Below are positions 14,859 through 23,842 of a stretch of 24,203 nt of DNA, in pieces. How positions within the stretch are numbered: position 1 is the stretch's first letter; the number at the start of each line of letters is the position of its first letter. The notes under the pieces were generated by a model. That model made no database searches. It was not told where the DNA came from and was given only the letters and a program-made list of their open reading frames with translations. Origin of the DNA: an uncultured Alphaproteobacteria bacterium (GTDB taxonomy: Bacteria > Pseudomonadota > Alphaproteobacteria > Sneathiellales > Sneathiellaceae); NCBI GenBank assembly GCA_937910835.1, contig CALEMG010000534.1, forward strand, positions 1 to 24,203. Direction: 5' to 3'. Position numbers and translations under genes: made by a program.

Positions 14859-14882
14859 CAAAAAAAGCACAGTTTCAACTGT
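14859..14882 (-). terminator. Intrinsic terminator after dat
   Basis: On the minus strand ACAGT-TGAA-ACTGT (14882 to 14869) is followed by GC and seven T's. It begins about 15 bases after the dat stop. The stem is short, but the T-run is strong, so it probably separates the ntr-trk-dat transcript from hfq. Confidence 0.65.
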
Positions 14883-14897
14883 ATTGTTCGGGAAATA

Positions 14898-15755
14898 CTA
14901 GGCGTCTTCAGACATAAATTTCTCGTAAATCGTCCTTAGCTTTTGTGAAATGAGGCCGGGATGGCCATTTCCGATTACCCGATCATCAACTTTTACAACA
15001 GGAAGAACGTAAGACGTGCTGCTGGTCAGAAATACCTCACGGGCCGAATGCAGTTCATCAACCGTGAAACTGCGCAATTCAAGCTCAATCCCGCTTTTTT
15101 CCAGTTCCCGAATGAGGGATGCCCGTGTGATACCAGCAAGGATGGAATTGCTTGTCGGCCGAGTAACGATTTTCCCTTCCTGACTCACAATCCAGGCGTT
15201 GGTGGAGCTGCCCTCCGTCACCATCCCGTCCTCATCGACCTGAAACGCTTCATAGGCGCCGTTTTCCTTGGCCTCTTGCTTCGCCAGGACATTAGGTAGT
15301 AACGAGACGGACTTAATATCCCGCCGGGTCCAGCGGATATCGGGCACAGTGATCACGCTGACCCCGTCCTCCGCTATCTTCGCCGTTTTCTCCATCGACA
15401 GCCTTTTCGCCGTCATCACCAGTGACGACGATGTATTCTTCGGAAATGGATGATCGCGCGGGGCAACTCCGCGCGTTACCTGCAGATAAATGATCCCGTC
15501 GCGAATGCCGTTCTGACGGATCACCTCCCGCATCACAAATTTGAGCGGCTCGCGCTTCATCGGAGGATCCATCCTAAGTTCGCTTAAAGAGCGCCACAGG
15601 CGATCCAGATGCCCCTCCTCGTCGATCATCCGGCCACCGACAATGGTCACAACTTCATAAACACCATCAGCAAATTGATAGCCACGGTCCTCTATATGCA
15701 CGCTGGCGTCCCGATGCGGGAGATACTGACCGTTTACATATGCGATTCTGGACAT
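14898..15755 (-). CDS. dat: D-amino-acid transaminase (class IV PLP aminotransferase)
   Basis: The 285-residue enzyme transfers the amino group between D-amino acids and 2-oxo acids, notably making D-Glu or D-Ala for the cell wall. It has MSRIAYVNGQYLPHRDASVHIEDRGYQFADGVYEV, of which IEDRGYQFADGVYE is the D-amino-acid transaminase signature. The PLP-binding lysine lies in DIKSVSLLPNVLAKQEA. EAFQVDEDGMVTEGSSTN and GITRASLIREL are cofactor-phosphate motifs. Length is normal. The ATG at 15755 has AGGAAA in front, 15 bases after the trkH stop. The gene stands in the same place, next to trkH and before hfq, in other alphaproteobacteria. Branched-chain transaminase or aminodeoxychorismate lyase are less likely, because the N-terminal signature favours Dat. 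Confidence 0.9.
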   Translation of the reverse strand: MSRIAYVNGQYLPHRDASVHIEDRGYQFADGVYEVVTIVGGRMIDEEGHLDRLWRSLSELRMDPPMKREPLKFVMREVIRQNGIRDGIIYLQVTRGVAPRDHPFPKNTSSSLVMTAKRLSMEKTAKIAEDGVSVITVPDIRWTRRDIKSVSLLPNVLAKQEAKENGAYEAFQVDEDGMVTEGSSTNAWIVSQEGKIVTRPTSNSILAGITRASLIRELEKSGIELELRSFTVDELHSAREVFLTSSTSYVLPVVKVDDRVIGNGHPGLISQKLRTIYEKFMSEDA

Positions 15756-15770
15756 GGCTTTCCTATTTAA

Positions 15771-17258
15771 TTAACGCCGCCAAAGGGCCGGGTTGAAAAG
15801 TGAAAGTACGGCAAAAAACTCCAGCCGCCCCACAAGCATGGTGACACATAATACCCATTTCGAAAAATTGGGTAAGGCTTCATAACTGATAAAATTCTCC
15901 TCTCCGACAACGACATCAGTAATCAACGGCTGCGCCGCAGCCCCCGCGCTGGCAAGATTTGTAATGGCGAGGGTAACAGAAGATTGCAGATCGAGTCCGT
16001 TAAAGGCCAAAATCAACGTCGCCGCAACCAGAGCCAAGCAATAGAGTGCAAAAAAGCTCCAGGCAGACGTGATCTGTTCGCGCAGGATACGTTGTCCACC
16101 GTATGTCAGGGGAAAGATGCTGCTTGGAAAGCTGAGACGGTTTACTTCCGCATTAGAGACCTTCAGAAGAATGCTGATCCGCATCATCTTGATCCCGCCG
16201 GCGGACGAGCCCATCGAGCCGCCAATCGTTATCAAGACGAGAATCACAAAAAGCGCGCCAATCGGCCAGTAATATTGTCCGGTTTCCGATATGAGCGGCA
16301 TGTTATATCCGGTGGTTGTCACGGCGGAGACGGTGTTAAAAACCGCATAGCGCAACGTATCGGCGATCGACATGTCCGTCTGTGTCATCATCAGGAAAAA
16401 AACGAAAAGGCTGCCAAGAACGATGGCGATCAAGAGATAGCGATATTCCGGATCCTTGAAGTAAGAGAACCGGTCCCCGTTGAAGAAAGACCAGTGCAGG
16501 GAAAAATTTATCGCCCCGAGCACCATGAAAATCATCAAAATTACTTCAATTCCGCGGCTGGCGAAGGCCGTACCGGCGGCATTTGAGGTCATAAATCCAC
16601 CGGTAGAGAGGGTACTGAAGGCATAGCAGAGGGCATCAAAGGCCGTCATTCCGGCTCACCATAAGGCCACAATGCAGATCGCCGTCAGCAAGCCATAGAT
16701 TTTCAGCAGGGAAAGCACCGCCGAGCCGATTCGCCGAGACATGCGGCGGCGGCTGCTCTTAGCGATGGCCCGCGTCAACGGATTGCTGCGCGGCAGGTTA
16801 AAGGCACTCGCCATGATCGACAGAAAGACAATCACCGCAAAGCCGCCCACCCATTGGATCAGGCTCCGCCACAGCAAAATCGCCGGCGCCTGAACATCCA
16901 GATCATCGATAATGGTCGCGCCATTGGTCGTGAATCCGGAAAATGCCTCAAAATATGAATTGGTCCCCGAAGGGATGGCATCGCTCAAATAAAATGGCAG
17001 CCCGGCAAACGCAGGGATGATTGTCCAGATCAGGGTAGCCGCCAGAAAGGTTTCACTCCTGCCAAGAATGGTAATTTCCCGTCGCATCGCGAGGATCATG
17101 CCGCCGCCGAAAAAAAGCGTCACGATGGCAGAGATAAAAAAGCTCAGCGCGAGTTCATTCTGCCCCTGCGCCAGGGCAAAGAGAAGCGGAACGCTCATCA
17201 GCATTGCCAAAAAGCCAAGCGCCCAGCCAACAAACGTAAAGACAGGTGCGAACAACAT
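15771..17258 (-). pseudogene. trkH: TrkH potassium transporter, interrupted by an in-frame TGA
   Basis: TrkH is the membrane subunit of the Trk K+ uptake system, built of four M-P-M repeats that form the pore. The first frame (17258-16656, 200 residues) contains the first pore loop, FEAFSGFTTNGATI. The second (from ATG 16649, 292 residues) contains the other three, FSTLSTGGF, TVSAVTTTGYN and TNLASAGAAAQ. Both are in the same reading frame. The codons between read TGG TGA GCC GGA ATG, where intact relatives have a hydrophobic residue in ALW-x-AGM-x-AFDA. Combined length (495 codons) is normal for TrkH. So this is one gene with a nonsense codon at position 201, not two genes. Two halves made by restart at ATG 16649 could conceivably assemble, but no good ribosome binding site precedes it. 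The gene starts five bases after trkA. Confidence 0.88.
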
Positions 17259-17263
17259 CGGGG

Positions 17264-18640
17264 CTAGAAAAATTCAAGGCCGACAGAAAACATTTCCTCA
17301 ACCTTCTGCACGGAACCCTGAAGGCTCAGGATAATTACCCTGTCATCGGCATGAATTACCGAATCCCCACGTGGAATTTCAACCGTTTCTCCCTTGATGA
17401 CAGCGCCGATAATGGTGCCATGCGGCAGTTTGATGTCCCTGAGCGGCTTGCCGACAAGCAAGGATGTTTCCAGCGCATCCCCCTCCACCACTTCGGCCGC
17501 GCCAACACGAAAGGAATGCAACCCCCGGATCCGGCCCCGGCGGATATGGCGAAGACTTACCGAAACAGTAATAGCGCGCGGATCCACCACCACCTCAAGC
17601 CCGAGCGTGGTCACCAGATTGCCGAATACCGGATTATTTATCAGAGTGACGGCGGTTTCCGTTCCCTGCCCCTTGGCCAACAATGACGAAATAATATTAA
17701 CTTGGTCATCATTGGTGAGCGCGACAATTGTTTCCGCCTGCGCGGCATTCGCTTCTTGCAACAATTCGGGATCAAGCGCACTCCCGTGCAGCACAACCGT
17801 CCTCTCAAGTTCATCTGTAATTTTCTCAGCGCGTTCCCGGTTATGCTCGATCAGCTTGAGCGAGACTTTACGCATGTTTTCTTCGATAAACTTGGCGAGA
17901 TGAAAGCCGATATTACCGCCCCCCACGATGACGATACTGCGCGCTTCCTGCTCCTCATGACCAAAAAGCGGCATGGCGCGAGCCACATGGGCGCTGTCTG
18001 CGGCAAAATAAATCTCGTCGCCGGGAAACATTTGGTCATCGCTTGCCGGCACAATCATCTTTCCATCGCGATAAATGGCCACGACCACGACATTCAAATC
18101 CGGGAATAATTCAGTCAGCTGCTTGAGCGGGGTATTAATAATCGGGCAGCTTTCATCGAGCCGGACGCCAATAACCTGCACCTTACCATCCGCAAAAGAA
18201 ACGGTATCGAAGGCGCCTGGCACTTTCAAGCGTCGCTCAATTGCATGCGCAACCTCATCCTCCGGTGAGATAATCACATCAATCGGCAGATTTTCGCGGC
18301 TGAATAAATGCGCCCAGAGAGGGTCCGTATACTGATTGGAGCGGATCCGGGCAATTTTCTTTGGAATATCGAAGATCGAATGCGCAATCTGACAGGCAAC
18401 CATATTGACTTCATCACTATAGGTCACAGCGATGATCATGTCGGCATCATAGGCCCCTGCCCGCTCTAACGCGTCCGGGTGAGAGGCGTGGCCGACCATG
18501 GCCCGAACGTCCAGCTCATCCCCGATTTTGCGCACCAGTTCCGGAGACTGGTCAATCAGGGTAACATCGTTGTTCTCCCGGGCAAGCTGCCGCGCGATAT
18601 TGGAGCCAACCTGCCCCGCACCGCAAACGATTACCTTCAT
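17264..18640 (-). CDS. trkA: Trk potassium system peripheral subunit TrkA
   Basis: The 458-residue cytoplasmic protein gates and regulates the TrkH channel through nucleotide binding. It has two tandem RCK units. Each has a Rossmann fold with the glycine motif (GAGQVGSNIARQL at the start and GGGNIGFHLAKFI near residue 240) and an acidic residue after beta-2 (TLIDQ, LIEH). Each is followed by a TrkA-C domain. Length is normal and the frame is intact, in contrast to its partner trkH. The ATG at 18640 is preceded by a GGGGGA ribosome binding site. Position directly after ntrX and directly before trkH is the common alphaproteobacterial order. Confidence 0.95.
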   Translation of the reverse strand: MKVIVCGAGQVGSNIARQLARENNDVTLIDQSPELVRKIGDELDVRAMVGHASHPDALERAGAYDADMIIAVTYSDEVNMVACQIAHSIFDIPKKIARIRSNQYTDPLWAHLFSRENLPIDVIISPEDEVAHAIERRLKVPGAFDTVSFADGKVQVIGVRLDESCPIINTPLKQLTELFPDLNVVVVAIYRDGKMIVPASDDQMFPGDEIYFAADSAHVARAMPLFGHEEQEARSIVIVGGGNIGFHLAKFIEENMRKVSLKLIEHNRERAEKITDELERTVVLHGSALDPELLQEANAAQAETIVALTNDDQVNIISSLLAKGQGTETAVTLINNPVFGNLVTTLGLEVVVDPRAITVSVSLRHIRRGRIRGLHSFRVGAAEVVEGDALETSLLVGKPLRDIKLPHGTIIGAVIKGETVEIPRGDSVIHADDRVIILSLQGSVQKVEEMFSVGLEFF

Positions 18641-18672
18641 CGCGTCTCTTTCCCCCTAGCCAAATTCCGCAT

Positions 18673-20079
18673 CTATTCCGACGATCTTTTCCGTTCACCG
18701 TTACTGACGCCAAGCGTTTTCAGCTTACGATGTAACGCGGACCTCTCCATACCAACAAATGACGCCGTACGCGAAATATTTCCGCCAAACCGGTTTATTT
18801 GCGCCTCAAGATATTCCTTTTCAAATCTTTCACGGGCTTCACGTAAGGGAAGCGCCATGATCTCGGTATTGTCATTCTGCCCGATCATGATCGACTTGGC
18901 CGCCCCGGCATCAGCGGGCACCATATTCGCGGCGATCGGCGCCGATTTGTCACCCGTCGCAAGAATCATGATCTGCTCGATCACGTTTTTAAGCTGACGA
19001 ACATTTCCCGGCCAAGATGAAGCCTGCAAGGTTGCAATGGCGTCCTCTCCTATTTTTCTCGGCGGCAATCCGGCACTTTTCGAGAACCGCTCGACAAAAT
19101 AACGGGCAAGCGGACCTATGTCTTCTGGCCGTTCCTTCAGGGAGGGAACTGATATGGGTACCACGCCAAGGCGATGATAGAGATCCTCCCGCAGGCGGCC
19201 ATTCGCCATTTCCTCATGCAGATCCCGGCTGGAGGAGGAGATGATCCGCGCATCCACCTTGATCTTCTCGGTACCGCCCACCCGCTGGAAAGTCTGATCG
19301 ACCAACACTCGGAGGATCTTGCCCTGGGTTTCCATCGGCATGTCGGCAATCTCATCTAGGAAAAGCGTACCGCCATGCGCCTGTTCCAACAAACCACGGC
19401 GCTCCCCCTTGACCGAATTCATCCGGCCATCCTCTATGCCGAATAGCTGAATTTCGAGCCGTTCCGGCGCCAATATGGCCGCGTTGAGAACCACAAACGG
19501 ACCAGCCTTGCGGTGGGATTGATCATGAATGAGACGAGCAGCCACTTCCTTGCCAGACCCGGACGGGCCAGTAATCAGCACCCGGCTGTTAGTTGGCGCG
19601 ACTTTTTCAATGCTCTGTTGCAGCTGGATCATGACATGGGAACGGCAAATAAGATCCGTCATCACATCACCACCACGGGTCTTGAGGTCCGCCACCTCCC
19701 GTCGGAGTCTTATCGCCTCCAACACGCGATCGACAAGTTGGATAAGGCGCTCCGCCTTGAACGGTTTTTCGATAAAGTCATACGCGCCCAGCTTGATGGT
19801 CTGAACGGCCGTTTCAATATTACCATGCCCCGAAAACATCAGGACCGGCAAATCTGGCTGATCTTTTTTAATGGCCTGTAAAATCTCAATTCCATCCAGC
19901 TTGCTGCCTCGCAACCAGATGTCCAGGATAACGAGGCTCGGGCGCCGATGGGCAATTTCGGCGAGGCACTGATCGCTATTCGCCGCCATCCGTGTCTCCT
20001 ACCCCTCATCCTCCAGGATTCCGGCCACCAGTTCCCGTATATCAGCTTCATCATCAACGATTAGAATGTCTGCAGACAT
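18673..20079 (-). pseudogene. ntrX: Response regulator NtrX, interrupted by an in-frame TAG
   Basis: NtrX is the response regulator partner of NtrY, tied to nitrogen, redox and envelope control. The frame begins two bases after the ntrY stop, with ATG at 20079 and the expected MSADILIVDDEADIREL. It meets TAG at 19999-20001 (codon 27), where relatives have Tyr in DEGYETR. It continues in frame through ATG 19989 to 18673. After the stop come the phosphoacceptor Asp (D53 in ILDIWLRG), AAA+ Walker A GPSGSGKE, Walker B GGTLFLDEIAD and a Fis-type HTH. The sigma-54 GAFTGA loop is absent, as in many NtrX proteins. Restart at 19989 has GGAG six bases before it, but would lack receiver strand 1 and the acidic D9-D10-E11 pocket, so it could not be phosphorylated normally. 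Confidence 0.88.
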
Positions 20080-20081
20080 CG

Positions 20082-22313
20082 TTAGTCATTCCCTGTTTTC
20101 AAATTCGCTTCACTTATGGGAAAAGAGATCCTGACACAGGCTCCCGTCCCTTCTTTCGCATCCGCCATGGCGAGGCTACCGCCATGCTCCTCCATGATCT
20201 TATTGACAATCGCAAGGCCGAGGCCCGTTCCTTTTTCACGATGGGTAACATAAGGTTCGGTCAATCGGCTGCGATTTTCTTCGGGCAGACCGCGCCCGTT
20301 GTCCGTAATCTCAACCGAAACTTCATCCGCCGTGATGCCAAGATTTACGTTAATTTGACCTTTTGGAAGGTCCGCGCCCCCTGCCTCCCGCCCCTCGATT
20401 GCATCGGCGGCATTTTGCAGGAGATTTGTAAGAACACGGTTCACCTGCGGCGCATCGCAGTCACAAATCATCGGCGATCGGGGCGCGTCATAAAGATAGT
20501 CGATCTCAGGATGCGCAATTTTTTGTAAGAAGATCGCCTGGCCGACGAGCTCTCCCAGATCCTCCGGTTTGAATTCCGGGGTCGGCATCCGGGCAAATGC
20601 CGAGAACTCATCCACCATCTGGCCGATATCACCGACCTGGCGGATGATGGTGTCCGTACATTGATTGAACACATCTACATCGTTCTGTATCTGCTTGCCA
20701 TATTTACGCTTTATCCGCTCGGCGGAGAGCTGGATCGGGGTCAGCGGATTCTTGATTTCATGAGCGATGCGCCTCGCAATATCGCCCCAGGCCGCCATCC
20801 GCTGCGCTGAAACCAGATCCGTGATATCATCAAGCGTCACCACAAACCCCTGAATACTGCCGACGGATATTTCTGCGGCCGCACGCACGAGCAAATGGCG
20901 ATGGCCATTGGCGGACTGAAGCTGGATCTGGCGTTCGGCAACGCGATAGGGCTTTTCCCGGATTTCATCCAGAAGGGCCGCCATTTGCGGCTGTATATCG
21001 AAAAAAGGCCGGCCAATAAGTTCCGCTTCCGAATACCCCAAAAGCTCCGTTGCCTTGCGATTTGGAAGGTTTATCACGCCTTCCCTGTCGAGACCGATCA
21101 CACCGGAGGAAACGCCGGAAAGCACAGCCTCGGCCCCGCGGCGACGCTCGTCCAGCTTCGTATTCGTTTTCTCAAGCGCCTGACGCTGCGTTGACAGCTG
21201 CTCCGTCATCCGAATGAAAGCACGGCTCAGCGTCGCCATCTCGTCATAGGCGCGGCTTTCATCTACCTTGGCTGTCAGATCGCCAGAGCGCACCCGCTCT
21301 GCCGCTTTCACGAGGCTCTCGATCGGGCCGACAAGGCGCGAGGCAATGACCAGGCCAAACCAGACGGCGGCCAGCACCACCATCAGCGAAATAATAAAGA
21401 AAATCACTGCGAACTGGATTTGAATGCCAAAGCCTTCGTCCTTCAACTGCTCATACTCCAACGCCGCGACGCGTGTTCTCTCCATATGGGCAAGAACCCG
21501 TGGCTCGATAAAGCGCCCGACATAAAGAAAGCCGTCCAGCAGGCGATCAAGCCGGATCAAGGCCCGCACCTGATCATCCCCATCGTTCGTGGTGATAACA
21601 ATCTCCCGCTCCCGCGCCTCGCTGAACAGATTGGGAGAAATTTTATCGAATTCGAGCGCAAAGCTGAGATCGGACTGAGCGATAATATTCTGATTGCCGT
21701 CCAGGACGACGGCCTCGCTCAAATTGCGGGCGATGACCTGATCACTGAGATAGGAATCAAACAAATTGCGATTTTCCAGAACCCGTGTCGGGGCACGGTT
21801 GATCTGCGTCGCCATCGTCAGAACATCGGAGCGGATGTTCTGGATATGCTCCTTGATATAGGCGTCGGCAACGGCAATCGATTCCGATACCGCCATATTC
21901 ACCGGATCGGAGAAATGCCGCTGAAAATAGATATTGAAAAAGAGCGCGGAGAAAAGCGCTACCATCAGGGCCGGCGCCACTGCGATCAGCGAAAACAGCC
22001 GCAAGATGCGCCGATGCATCATGCTGCCTGAGCCGCCGATCTGCCCCTTGCGCCAAGTTCTGATCAATCGGTGGGTAATGATAATCGCGAGGATGACCAC
22101 AATCGATACGTCAATAATAAGAAGTATGCGCGTGTACGCCGGGTTTTCTATGGTCAGCGATTCATAGGTGGCAATCCCACTTGCAATGGCCATCATGGCC
22201 ACAAAGAAAGATGTCTTGGGGCCCAGTCCGATCTTTCTTGTCCAACGGACAAAGGAAAAAGGCTGCTTCACATTATTTTGCTGTGATTCTGCCACAACAT
22301 CCTCCGACCGCAT
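20082..22313 (-). CDS. ntrY: Sensor histidine kinase NtrY
   Basis: The 743-residue membrane kinase is the sensor of the NtrY/NtrX pair. Hydrophobic segments lie near residues 34-53, 62-83, 105-129 and 305-330. The long stretch between the third and fourth is the periplasmic sensor part. HAMP (RLVGPIESLVKAAERVRSGD) and a PAS domain (AVLSGVSSGVIGLD to about 505) follow. The kinase core has the phosphoacceptor His in AHEIKNPLTPIQLSAERI, the N box NLLQNAADAIEG, G1 TDNGRGLP and G2 GTGLGLAI. All catalytic motifs are intact, although its partner gene ntrX is interrupted. It starts 84 bases after ntrC, across a spacer with a near-perfect palindrome. Confidence 0.95.
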   Translation of the reverse strand: MRSEDVVAESQQNNVKQPFSFVRWTRKIGLGPKTSFFVAMMAIASGIATYESLTIENPAYTRILLIIDVSIVVILAIIITHRLIRTWRKGQIGGSGSMMHRRILRLFSLIAVAPALMVALFSALFFNIYFQRHFSDPVNMAVSESIAVADAYIKEHIQNIRSDVLTMATQINRAPTRVLENRNLFDSYLSDQVIARNLSEAVVLDGNQNIIAQSDLSFALEFDKISPNLFSEAREREIVITTNDGDDQVRALIRLDRLLDGFLYVGRFIEPRVLAHMERTRVAALEYEQLKDEGFGIQIQFAVIFFIISLMVVLAAVWFGLVIASRLVGPIESLVKAAERVRSGDLTAKVDESRAYDEMATLSRAFIRMTEQLSTQRQALEKTNTKLDERRRGAEAVLSGVSSGVIGLDREGVINLPNRKATELLGYSEAELIGRPFFDIQPQMAALLDEIREKPYRVAERQIQLQSANGHRHLLVRAAAEISVGSIQGFVVTLDDITDLVSAQRMAAWGDIARRIAHEIKNPLTPIQLSAERIKRKYGKQIQNDVDVFNQCTDTIIRQVGDIGQMVDEFSAFARMPTPEFKPEDLGELVGQAIFLQKIAHPEIDYLYDAPRSPMICDCDAPQVNRVLTNLLQNAADAIEGREAGGADLPKGQINVNLGITADEVSVEITDNGRGLPEENRSRLTEPYVTHREKGTGLGLAIVNKIMEEHGGSLAMADAKEGTGACVRISFPISEANLKTGND

Positions 22314-22371
22314 GGGTCATGATGCAATCTCAGTTTGCCAATAAGTGTCATCTACGGCGGCTATTTGTTCA

Positions 22372-22392
22372 AAATACCACATTGTGGCATTT
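22372..22392. promoter_or_regulatory. 21-bp near-perfect palindrome between ntrC and ntrY
   Basis: AAATACCACA-T-TGTGGCATTT is symmetric with one mismatch in ten pairs. It lies 6 bases past the ntrC stop and 58 bases before the ntrY start. It may be a regulator's operator for ntrYX. On the minus strand the inner part can also fold as a weak hairpin followed by TTTT, a possible ntrC terminator. Confidence 0.5.
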
Positions 22393-22397
22393 AAGCA

Positions 22398-23840
22398 TCA
22401 CTTCAAGCCGCGCACAACCTGAATATCCAGTTCCCGTATTTTTTTACGCAATGTATTCCGGTTAACCCCCAAAAGGTCGGCAGCCTTGATTTGATTTCCG
22501 TTTGTCGCCTCCAGTGATAAGGACAAAAGCGGGCGCTCTACCTCCCGGATAACCCTTTCATAAAGGCCACGAGGCGGCAGACTGCCGGCATGTGCCGCAA
22601 AATATTTTGCAATATGACGCTCCACCGCCATGCCGAGGCTCTCGTCCTCGCCGGGAGTATCTTCAAGACTTCCTATTTCCTGCGGCTGCAGCTCCTGCTC
22701 AATCACGGAAATATTTATGACATCATCGGAATACAGCGCAGCGAGACGACGCACCATATTTTCAAGCTCCCGCACGTTGCCCGGCCATTTATGCTTTTTA
22801 AGGGCTTCAAGCGATTCCTTATCCACGCTTTTTACCGGTCGCCCCTCCTCCTGCGCTTGCGACAGGAAATGCCGAACGAGATCAGGAATATCTTCCGCCC
22901 GCTCGCGAAGCGGCGGCAAGCGGAGCGGCACGACGTTCAAGCGGTAATAGAGGTCCTCACGAAACAGTCCCTGCCGCACAAACTGCCTCAAATCCCGGTT
23001 GGTGGCGGCGATAATGCGCTCATCAGTCTGAATCGCCGTCCGGCCGCCCGCCGTCGTATATTCCCCCTGCTGAAGAGCACGCAGCGACCGCGTCTGCGCC
23101 TCAATCGGCATATCCCCGATCTCATCGAGGAACAACGTGCCGCCTTGCGCCTGCTCAAATCGGCCGATCGCGCGTGAATCCGCACCCGTAAACGCCCCCT
23201 TCTCGTGACCAAACAGCTCCGATTCAATCAGTTCTTTTGGAATGGCCGCCATATTGATTGGAACGAATGGGCCCGTCTTCCGCTTGCCATATTCATGGAG
23301 CGCACGGGCGACGAGCTCTTTACCAGTTCCACTCTCGCCGGAGATCAGAACCGTGAGATCCGTGCCCATCAGCCGCGCCAGCACCCGATATATCTCCTGC
23401 ATCGCCGGTGAGCGGCCGATCAGGGGTGTTTTAGTCTCTTCTTCATCTTGCCCGCCAAAGCGGCTTGCAGCTTTCTTCGGCTTGGAAAGGGCGCGATCCA
23501 CCACCTGAAGCAGGAGCTTGAGATCGAAAGGCTTCGGCAGATAGTCATAAGCGCCCCGCTCCGTCGCCTTAATCGCCGTCAATAGGGTATTCTGTGCACT
23601 CATCACCACGACGGGCAGATCAGGCCGGATCTTCTTGATCCGGGGGAGCAGGTCAAGGCCGTTTTCGTCGGGCATCACGACATCGGTCAGAACAATATCA
23701 CCCAACCCTTCGAGCACCCAGTTATAGAGCGTAGAAGCGTTACTGGTAGAGCGCACAACATAGTCGGCGCGGGAGAGTGCCTGCTCCAGAACCGTACGGA
23801 TACTCTGGGCGTCATCTGCAACTAAAATCGTTCCGGGCAT
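22398..23840 (-). CDS. ntrC: Nitrogen regulation response regulator NtrC (NR(I))
   Basis: The 480-residue sigma-54 enhancer-binding protein activates nitrogen-assimilation promoters when phosphorylated by NtrB. The receiver domain (1-120) has the acidic pair in VADDAQ and the phosphoacceptor D53 in LTDVVMP. The AAA+ domain has Walker A GESGTGKE (168-175), the sigma-54 contact loop GAFTGA (215-220), Walker B GGTLFLDEIGD and the arginine region RLNVVPLRLPPLRERAED. The C-terminal Fis HTH reads ATNGNQIKAADLLGVNRNTL. All key residues are present. It begins two bases after the ntrB stop, so the two are one operon. Presence of GAFTGA contrasts with its paralogue NtrX, where it is missing. Confidence 0.97.
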   Translation of the reverse strand: MPGTILVADDAQSIRTVLEQALSRADYVVRSTSNASTLYNWVLEGLGDIVLTDVVMPDENGLDLLPRIKKIRPDLPVVVMSAQNTLLTAIKATERGAYDYLPKPFDLKLLLQVVDRALSKPKKAASRFGGQDEEETKTPLIGRSPAMQEIYRVLARLMGTDLTVLISGESGTGKELVARALHEYGKRKTGPFVPINMAAIPKELIESELFGHEKGAFTGADSRAIGRFEQAQGGTLFLDEIGDMPIEAQTRSLRALQQGEYTTAGGRTAIQTDERIIAATNRDLRQFVRQGLFREDLYYRLNVVPLRLPPLRERAEDIPDLVRHFLSQAQEEGRPVKSVDKESLEALKKHKWPGNVRELENMVRRLAALYSDDVINISVIEQELQPQEIGSLEDTPGEDESLGMAVERHIAKYFAAHAGSLPPRGLYERVIREVERPLLSLSLEATNGNQIKAADLLGVNRNTLRKKIRELDIQVVRGLK

Positions 23841-23842
23841 CT

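Noticed and set aside
22331..22350. TGGCA...GC sequence before ntrY as a sigma-54 promoter
   Set aside because: The distance between the GG and GC elements is two bases too long for the -24/-12 spacing.
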